Shown here piece by piece: positions 57,168 to 64,000 of a stretch of DNA of 64,000 nucleotides. The notes below the pieces were generated by a model. It was not told where the DNA came from, made no database searches, and worked only from the letters and a program-made list of their open reading frames with translations. The DNA comes from Helianthus annuus. Its lineage: Eukaryota > Streptophyta > Magnoliopsida > Asterales > Asteraceae. Position 1 is the first letter of the stretch. Each line of letters opens with the position of its first letter. Position numbers and translations under genes: made by a program. The stretch is from NCBI RefSeq assembly GCF_002127325.2, contig NC_035448.2:120938282-121002281 (forward strand), read 5' to 3'.

Positions 57168-59286
57168 TGTCACGACCCCCGACCCACCCTGGACGGAATC
57201 GGGTGCCGTGAGCAGTCCCGTGGTACCGGTGATTATTTTTGAAAAACATTGCAGCGGAATTTTCATCAGGACCGTGAGTTAGGAAAAATATCAGAGTTTA
57301 GAAAACACCGGATTTGATTTAAATAGATGGGATAACTCCCTATTTTAAAATGGTAGCTTTAATAAAGATAAATTTTATTTTATAAAACAATATTTCTTTA
57401 ATAAGCCATTTCTTGATGCCTTTCAGTGCCGTATCCAGCCTTATGATAATTACCTGAAACATGTTTGAAAAAGGTTTTGTCAGCGGGAATGCTGAGTGAA
57501 TTCATTCCATTTTTATACAAATATATTGTTATACCTTACAGTATTAAGGTTTTATATTTATTTGCATTTACCTTACTCAATCAGTATTTTGTCACATAAT
57601 AGCAATTCCAATATAACAGCAATAATATCACTCATTGCTTTACTTTCATCCAATAGTGAATTAATCAATTAACTATACTTTACTGTTATTCAATTTATCT
57701 GTCATTAGGCAATTCCTATGACTGGGTCATATCACTGTTGATCATTCTTTCAACTAGTGACTCTGACCATATCACTTGTTCATAACCCTGTTGATCATTC
57801 TTTCAACTAAGGTCTTTGGTCATATCGCTGTTGATCATTCTTTCAACTAGCGATTCTATTCATGGCACTGTTGATCATTCTTTCAACTAGTGCTTCTGGT
57901 CATTATCACTGTTGATCATTCTTTCAACTAGTGATTCTAATTATAACACTGTTGATCATTCTTTCAACTAGTGTCTTTTGGACATATCACTGCTGATCAT
58001 TCTTTCAGCTAGTGATTTTGGACATAATGATGTCTTTTTACTTTGTCAAATATATTATCTATAGCATAAAATCATGTAATCCAGAATGATGACATTTTAT
58101 GTCAATTATTATAACTTATCAAAATATATTAATTCACTAATTGTAATATCAGTGTATAGTAACCTGACTAAAAGTATTATACTTGACTATTTTATTATGG
58201 CATGCACCATTTAGATTTATACCTAATAATTTAAGAATAATATTAGTTATAATTGTGGTCATGCTAACTTCCTGGATAATAGTAACGAGAATCAATAATG
58301 TATAATACCTCCTATACCAGTAAAATATAATAACTTAATCATTGTAAGTATAACTGGTAACCATTTAGGATTTTAGAAAGCATTTTGTAATATAATTGTT
58401 TCACAAAAAGGTGATAAAACTTGTGATAAAAGAATATGGACTCACAAACGGTGAGAAAAGAGAAATGAACTCACAGTGCAGATTTCTACGGGCAAAGCTT
58501 AGTCTACAGATATCCTTGATATACTGCTGATTCAATTTGGGCAGAGTCTAGTCTACTGATTAGCCTAATTCACACAAACGGGTTTGTAACTAATACAGCA
58601 ATTACGACAATCCACGAGATTAAACCTTCACAACAATTAATCAGTGCAATACTTGATAATTCAATCGGATTCACAACGAATAACAGAGCATAGTCCGAAT
58701 TCGAACAGCACTCTAATATTCAAGTCGAAATCACGACGAATAATCAAAGTACAAGCTCAATTGAGCAGCACCTGGACTATCGTTGGATAGTTACAATCGA
58801 TCGGACGTTGAATCGTAATAGCGATCGAGTTATTACCCTGATTGCGGCAGCGTTTCGATAATTGTGTGTGTTATGAACGAATTCTGTTATAACTCAGCGT
58901 ATACAGCGAGTTTTTCCGTCGTTCAAGTGCCAAATTTCAAGTCCCAGACTCCTCTATTTATACATGAAATTTGACACCGTCGCGTAGCGCGAGGGGTACC
59001 CCCCATAGGCGTCGCGCTACGCGAGTGGTAACCTATGTTCATAGGGTAGCTACGTGTGTAACTAGGCTTGCTGTGTCGACAGTTTCGTAAATTTCGAATT
59101 TTACAAATAGTTATGAGGATAATCGTAACTAGGGTTTTGCCCCCCCTGAGTTTTAGGGGCCCTGATCCTGATTCTGATTGTTCTGGAAATTTTAGGGTTA
59201 GTGCAGAATTACTTGGGTTTCTCAATTAGGGTTTCCTTAATAGCTAATTACCATCCTAATTATGGTTTTTAGTGACAGTTGTTACA
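57168..59286 (-). repeat. 5' LTR of the gag-only element
   Basis: 2,119 bp, nearly identical to 52175-54281. It carries CCTATGTTCATAG-like extra sequence at about 59030 that is missing from the other LTR. The minisatellite, GC hairpin and TATA box are all present. Confidence 0.92.
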
Positions 59287-60842
59287 TTATGACCTTCAAA
59301 TTACATTGAGCTGGATTTGATTGATTCATATGGTGACATCCTCAGGGTAACTGCCTAGCACACTCAAGAAAGTAGCAAACTCCTGAAAACACAGTAACAA
59401 CATGAGTAACTGACTTAGATGCTAGCTAAACAAGTTAAGTACCTTAAGATGGGAAAGAGCATTTTGGGCCCTTTGGTCTCCCATTGGTACTTTCATTATG
59501 TGTAGGTAAAACCTGCCTTTGCAAACACTGCAAGTGCCTTGAAAAGAAACCTGCATTGGTTAGATTTATTTGTCTCATAGCAAACACTGCAAGTGCCTTG
59601 AAACAGAGTCCCAGGACCCTCATCCAGTGAGAACACAATACTTGTCTGAGATGAACCTGCTGGACATAAACAACTAAACCTGCTGCACATAAACAACTAA
59701 ACCTGCTGCACATAAACAACATTTTGATCCATAAAATCTGCACATAAAACCTGCTGAGGGGGAAATTCAAACATACCTGCTGATCAATCTGCTGTTCTTA
59801 TAACTAGGCACATTATAGGCACATCAATCTGCTGATCAAGCATATATTAATGTTTGGCAAAGCACATCAATCTGCTGATCAAGCTACCAACATTGACCTA
59901 CATTAGCTAAGTACTTGGTAACCAAGCTAACAACATACCCAAAATCATCATTTTACACAAAATGCATAAAGGATTCCAACAACACTACATAAAGGTAACC
60001 AAGCTAACAACATACCCAAAATCATCATCATCATTTTAGACAAAATGCATGTTTAACCTACATATACATAAAGGCTTCGATTAAGTTAAGTTAACCTACA
60101 TATTACACAAAAGCTAAATAACTACTAGACTAAACATCCGCTCAATTCTCCGGTGGATAATGGAAGTTGAGGACAAGCCTACCAAACATAGAGACCACCA
60201 GGTGGACCACCACTGATGAGCTTGATAGGCTCATCGTCAGGTCAACTGTAAAAAAAAAAAAACACCAAACATCACAAAATTAACATGTAAATCAGATTCA
60301 ATCAAACTAATTGTTAATACCCTGTTTAACATGAGACTCAGTCAGACACAAATCCGACCCTAACCCTGTTTATAACATGATAATAACTAACAGTGACACA
60401 AATCCGACCCTGATTAACTAACATTGGGCGATTGTACCTGCCGTCTGGCGGATGACATAGCGGATCAGCCAACAAAGAAGCGGCATTGTAGCAGAAGGTC
60501 TGAAGGTGGTGTCGCCGGAGGAGGTGGTGTCGCCGGAGAAGGTGTGTCGCCAGAGGTTGATCGATTGTAGGAGGAGTGGAGGATCGGTGGGAAGGTGGGG
60601 GGGGGGGGGGTAAATGTGCTTTCATATGTTACTTATAGGGTCTTGTATTGAAGAAGCTACACAATGGTTTGGCGACCTTCACATTATAATGTTGACTGTT
60701 AAGCAAAATTGACGTCGGGGGGTAAAATTGCGACATAACATCAACGTTAGGGGGGTAAATTGCAATTATTTCGTTAGAGGGGGTCAGAGTGCCAATTAAC
60801 CTAAACCGTAAGGTGTAAAATTACAGTTTACTCTAGTAACAA

Positions 60843-61056
60843 ATACTTAAATTCTCTCTTATTTTATTTACCATTAACTAGTAAATATCTTAATCTATAT
60901 ATTGACCTGAATCATAAAAGTTGACGTGTTAAATTGTGGATGTTAAAATAAGTCAAAATACCAAGGCTTTTTAGGTCAACAATAGCGCATCAAACCAGAT
61001 TAACATGGTTTTTTTTTTCAAGATTATTAAATTCACACACATAGAATAAAATATAA
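60843..61056. other. Short AT-rich spacer
   Basis: Nothing recognisable is seen between the Mutator-like element and the Helitron remnant. Confidence 0.5.
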
Positions 61057-61995
61057 TCTACCTACTATAATAGAAAAAAGAAACAATTTTTACTTTTTTA
61101 GACCCATGTCATTCATTGAAGGTATCTTCAAATTTATACTTATCTTATATTAACTAAATAAATAAATAATAAATTAATATTAAATCTTATCATACTTTAA
61201 TAAAATATTATCCTCAAATCTAAATTGTTAATTTAATATATTTTTAAAACAAATATCTCTCTTTCTTACTTATCTTATATTAAATATATACATAATAAAT
61301 TAATATTAAATGTTATCATAATTTATTAAAAATATAATTTTTTTAGTATTTGGTATACAAAATTATATTTATTCTTCGTGTAAAATGCGGGTTTTGAAAA
61401 ATATGACTTCTTTTATTATTTACTATACAAAGTTACATTTATATAACCCGCGTAATACACGAAGGTTTTTAAGATATATAACTTTTTATCATTTGCAATG
61501 TAAAATTAGATTTATTCAACACGTGTAATACACGGGGTTTTTATGGATATAATTTTTTTATTTGGTAGATTTTCAACCCGACTATACATGGGTTTTTAAA
61601 GATACGGCGTTTTTAGTATTTAATATACAAAATTACATTTATTTACAATGTGTAATACACGTGTTTTTTAAAGATATAACTCTTTTTTAGATCTATTCAA
61701 CACGTGTAACATACGTGGTTTTTAAGGATGTATTTTTTTTTTATTATTTGGTAGATTTATTCAACCCGATTATACACGGTACGACGTTTTTAGTATTTAG
61801 TATACAAAATTATATTTAATTAATCTGTGTAATACACATGGTTTTTCAAGATATAACTTTTTTTATTATTTAATACATAAAATTACATTTATTTACCCAT
61901 ACAATATACGGGCCTCATAAAAATAAAACTTTTTATTATTTAATATATAAAAGTACATTTATTCAACACGTGTAATACACGGGGTATGTAACACT
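61057..61995 (+). mobile_element. Helitron remnant lacking a clear 3' end
   Basis: Starts A|TCTACCTACTATAATAG and is closely similar over its 5' half to the Helitron at 16318. Its 3' half is an array of GTGTAATACACGGGG-type units. The last hairpin (about 61966-61984) is followed by TATGTAACACTC, not by a spacer and CTAG, so the end is mutated or truncated. Confidence 0.65.
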
Positions 61996-62299
61996 CGAAC
62001 ATCCTTTTTATTATATTATATGTATGCATATGTTGAAGTTTATTTGAAGAAGGCGAATGGATTGCTTTCTTATAGATTTGATTTATTTTTTTTTTGTCAA
62101 CGGGCCATATATATATATATGGAATAATCTATTCATAACAAACTTACAAAACTTTTAGGTCACAATTTTTGTGTCAGAAATTGGTACATGAGGGTAGAAA
62201 AGTTTGATGCAAGCGTAACTTTAAAAAGATATTTTCTTTACTCCATATATTTATACATACATTAAAATGCATATCATTTTTTTTTTCTGTAAGTTTAAA
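61996..62299. other. AT-rich spacer
   Basis: Contains a TATATATATATATGG run at about 62105 and poly-T stretches; no gene is recognised. Confidence 0.5.
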
Positions 62300-62615
62300 G
62301 AGAAAAATGTCTGGATAGTCCCTGTGGTTTCACCTTTTTTCACCTATAGTCCCCAACTTTCTAAAACTATCTGAATAGTCCCCAAGTTTTCATTTTTTGT
62401 TCCCGGATAGTCCCTGGGTCTAACTTCAGTTTGTTTTCTCTGTTAAGTGACCCCACATGCATATCACGTGAGGGGTATTTTGGTTAGTTTATTTGTTTGT
62501 TTTCTCTGCCTATTAAATAAGACCCTTTTTCCCACAAACCTAACCACCAACAGCATCGATTCCATCATCTTCTCCACTGTTCGTCTTCCTCAGCAGCCTC
62601 GATTCCATCATCCTC

Positions 62616-62986
62616 ATGGTTCTCTGCAATTGTGGCCAAGATGCAATCATAGTTACGTCATGGACTGATCTCAACCCTGGTCGCCGATTCTACTCCTGTC
62701 CAACCATGGTAATGTATACTATTACCGATTTTAATAGTCTAGGGCTTAAAAAGTTTGATCCTTTCGTCTTTCTCTGTAGAATCCCAACTGTGGAAGATTC
62801 ATAGGGTGGGTGGACCCACCAATGTGCAGTCGTGCAGTGGCAATTATTCCAGGGCTTCTAAGACACAGAAACCAAGTTGATGTTGAGTTAGCCAAGATGC
62901 GGGAAAAGAATCGGCTGAAGAACAAGATCATTACGATTCTTTTGATAGTTTTAGGGTTTGTGTTTTGGATGTATGTTAAGGCTTGA
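62616..62986 (+). CDS. GRF zinc-finger protein with C-terminal membrane helix
   Basis: Two exons, 62616-62708 and 62780-62986, joined by a 71-nt intron (ATG|GTAATG ... CTGTAG|AATCC), give 99 residues. Residues 4-45 form a GRF-type zinc finger: CNCG near the start, NPGRRFYSC, then NPNCGRFIGWVDPPMC, with cysteines at 4, 6, 28 and 35 as likely zinc ligands. A charged helix (LAKMREKNRLKNK) follows, and the protein ends in a hydrophobic segment (IITILLIVLGFVFWMYV). Such short GRF-plus-membrane proteins are common in plants and of unknown function. GRF fingers in other proteins bind single-stranded nucleic acid. The frame is intact. Its position inside a Mutator-like element suggests it may be an element-encoded accessory gene. 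Confidence 0.75.
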
Positions 62987-63159
62987 ATACATTGGATATT
63001 GTAATGTGTTAAATGTGAAGGATGTTCTAATGTTTTTGAAAATCTGATTTATGGATAACATTCAATGAAGTTGGTTGTTTTGAAGTAATTATGTCTTAAA
63101 TGTTGGAAAAATATGGTTGGTGAAATATGGTTAGCATTCAATGAGCAGCAGGTTGTTTG

Positions 63160-63470
63160 GAAGTAATTATGTATTGTGCAAAGTGTATTGTGCAAAGTGT
63201 ATTGTGCAAAATGTATCGTGCAAAACATATTGGTCGAATCTTATGCGAAACGAAATTGTGCATGACCTGTTCCTACAAATGAACACAATAACCTGTTCCT
63301 ACAAAATGTACATTGCACAAACGACATTGTGCATGACCTGTACATGACCTGTCCAAACTTTAAACCATAAACATGACATGCAAATGAACACAATAACCTG
63401 TACATGACCTGTTCAAACTTTAAACCACAAACATGAAAGTAAAACAGAAAATATTAAACCACAACTTTAA
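63160..63470. repeat. Short tandem and dispersed repeats
   Basis: Four copies of a 14-bp unit (GTATTGTGCAAAGT and variants) at about 63172-63230 are followed by recurring CATGACCTGT and CAATAACCTGT phrases to about 63420. They separate the two facing genes. Non-coding. Confidence 0.75.
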
Positions 63471-63635
63471 ACGACTGAACATTAAACATCCAACCATACA
63501 TGATAATTGTCATAGTGTTTTAATAAGCTAAATAGACACAAAAGACTGCATGATTGTTTTAAGACAACCCAAAAGAACCATAACCCTTAAGACAACCCAA
63601 AAACCATAACCCGACAACCCGAAGAACCATAACCC

Positions 63636-64000
63636 TTAAACACTTGGACCTACCTGACCAGCCTCAGTAGCTTGATTACCATCTTTCTTCTTCGTACCTT
63701 TCCTCCCTTTCTTCGGCCCGACAACTTTTTTGGTCCTTCCACAAGTTCTTTGGTTGTGGCCTTTTTCACCACACTTCTGGCACTTCACGGACTTCCATTT
63801 TCTTGTGAATTTGCCACCAACCACAGCCTCCTCGTTATCAGCTTCAACAGCACTGTTTCTCTTGTTTCTTGCTTGTGAAGCCCATTTCAACTTCATCCTG
63901 CAACTCCACAGCATCCTTCCTTCTTTTCTTCTTAGGTCTGCCGATAGGTGTGCGGTGCAGAGGTAGGGTTAGGTTGGTTGGAACCTGTGATTTTGGCCAC
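63636..64000 (-). pseudogene. MULE transposase C-terminal part (gene continues beyond window)
   Basis: The minus strand ends a gene whose last part reads WKSVKCQKCGEKGHNQRTC, a CX2CX4HX4C knuckle, then a Lys/Gly-rich tail. This matches the C-terminus of plant Mutator-like (MURA) transposases, after the SWIM finger. Just upstream, a different frame gives the basic stretch GRPKKKRRKDAVELQ, which is also typical, so at least one frameshift separates the two. The catalytic DDE core and SWIM finger would lie to the right of the window and cannot be judged. Alternatively the shift could be an intron boundary. Confidence 0.65.

Larger units (their letters stand above)
52175..59286 (-). mobile_element. 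Gag-only LTR retrotransposon (TR-GAG type)
   Basis: 7.1 kb with LTRs of about 2.1 kb (52175-54281, 57168-59286), TG...CA ends and duplication TTATG (52170-52174 and 59287-59291). In minus orientation a tRNA-iMet primer site (57151-57162) and a polypurine tract AAGGTGGGGAGGA (54282-54294) frame a 2.9-kb interior. Only gag is present; protease, RT and integrase are missing. LTRs are nearly identical apart from a ~15-bp indel after 54035/59028, so the insertion is recent. It lies within the Mutator-like element. Confidence 0.92.
51545..60833. mobile_element. Non-autonomous Mutator-like element hosting an LTR element
   Basis: Long inverted repeats (about 145 bp; 51545-51690 and 60690-60833) start GAGTAAACTGCAATTTTAC and contain C-runs. 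They are flanked by the perfect 9-bp duplication TAGTAACAA (51536-51544 and 60834-60842). Removing the LTR element leaves about 2.2 kb with no transposase. Segments 51691-52174 and 59287-60689 contain only repeats such as AACCTGCTGCACATAAACAA (59670-59720) and no recognised gene. Confidence 0.85.
62300..64000. mobile_element. Mutator-like element (left part; continues past the window)
   Basis: Starts GAGAAAAATGTCTGGATAGT, followed by iterated ATAGTCCC(T/C)-type phrases (62320-62420), a style of terminal sequence I associate with plant Mutator-like elements. Inside are a GRF zinc-finger gene on the plus strand and the 3' end of a transposase gene on the minus strand, facing each other. The right end and any target duplication lie outside the window. 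Confidence 0.5.

Noticed and set aside
62746..62931. Minus-strand frame over the GRF gene
   Set aside because: It is a shadow of the plus-strand GRF exon 2, which has conserved zinc-finger residues and correct splice sites.

Overview
This is plant nuclear DNA: AT-rich, intron-containing and packed with nested transposable elements. The element families (a Tat-lineage Gypsy element with an antisense ORF, Helitrons ending in CCCGTGTAATACACGGG hairpins, a CCHC/ARID retro-ORF) suggest a eudicot, probably Asteraceae (sunflower/lettuce/daisy relatives). The species assignment is inference. I saw no rRNA, tRNA or CRISPR. Only one clearly intact host gene is present, a five-exon PP2C protein phosphatase (12095-14831). 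A short GRF zinc-finger gene (62616-62986) also looks intact but probably belongs to a Mutator-like element.

Layout. 1-2394: intergenic, with a direct repeat. 2395-6230: a Helitron carrying broken pieces of an AT-hook (AHL) gene and of a NEDD8-conjugating enzyme (UBC12/RCE1-type) gene, with a second Helitron inside. 6571-7981: a hAT-like element with a nested MITE. 8492-10315: a small TIR element split by a 1.54-kb Helitron. 10587-11429: two TTA-target MITEs. 11590-14831: the PP2C gene. 14832-16279: intergenic.

16280-41692 is one minus-strand Helitron of about 1.2 kb, swollen to 25 kb by insertions: a second Helitron (16318-17348) and a Tat-type Gypsy retrotransposon (17575-40756, target duplication TACGG). 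The Tat element has 437-bp LTRs, gag-pol on the minus strand with premature stops, and one or two ORFs on the opposite strand. It is itself interrupted by a 3.1-kb solo LTR (17776-20902, TGATC) and a complete non-coding LTR element (24515-33650, TCATC) of the same family. Subtracting the insertions leaves both Tat LTRs at 437 bp and the Tat element at about 10.9 kb, which supports the reconstruction.

41842-43971 is a 2.1-kb LTR element whose single ORF joins a CCHC zinc knuckle, a dead Copia-protease-like segment and an ARID DNA-binding domain. I consider it the most unusual object here. 43977-51544 holds a LINE remnant, nested MITEs, a triple-hairpin foldback, a hAT-like element carrying exon 1 of an SFT2-like vesicle-transport gene, and a long-arm foldback with a 9-bp duplication. 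51545-60833 is a non-autonomous Mutator-like element (9-bp duplication TAGTAACAA) hosting a gag-only LTR retrotransposon (52175-59286, TTATG). 61057-61995 is a Helitron remnant. From about 62300 to the window edge lies the left part of another Mutator-like element, with the GRF gene and the 3' end of a transposase gene pointing at each other.

All terminal repeats, target duplications, splice sites and stops were read by eye. Family assignments rest on recognised motifs and were not searched against a database.
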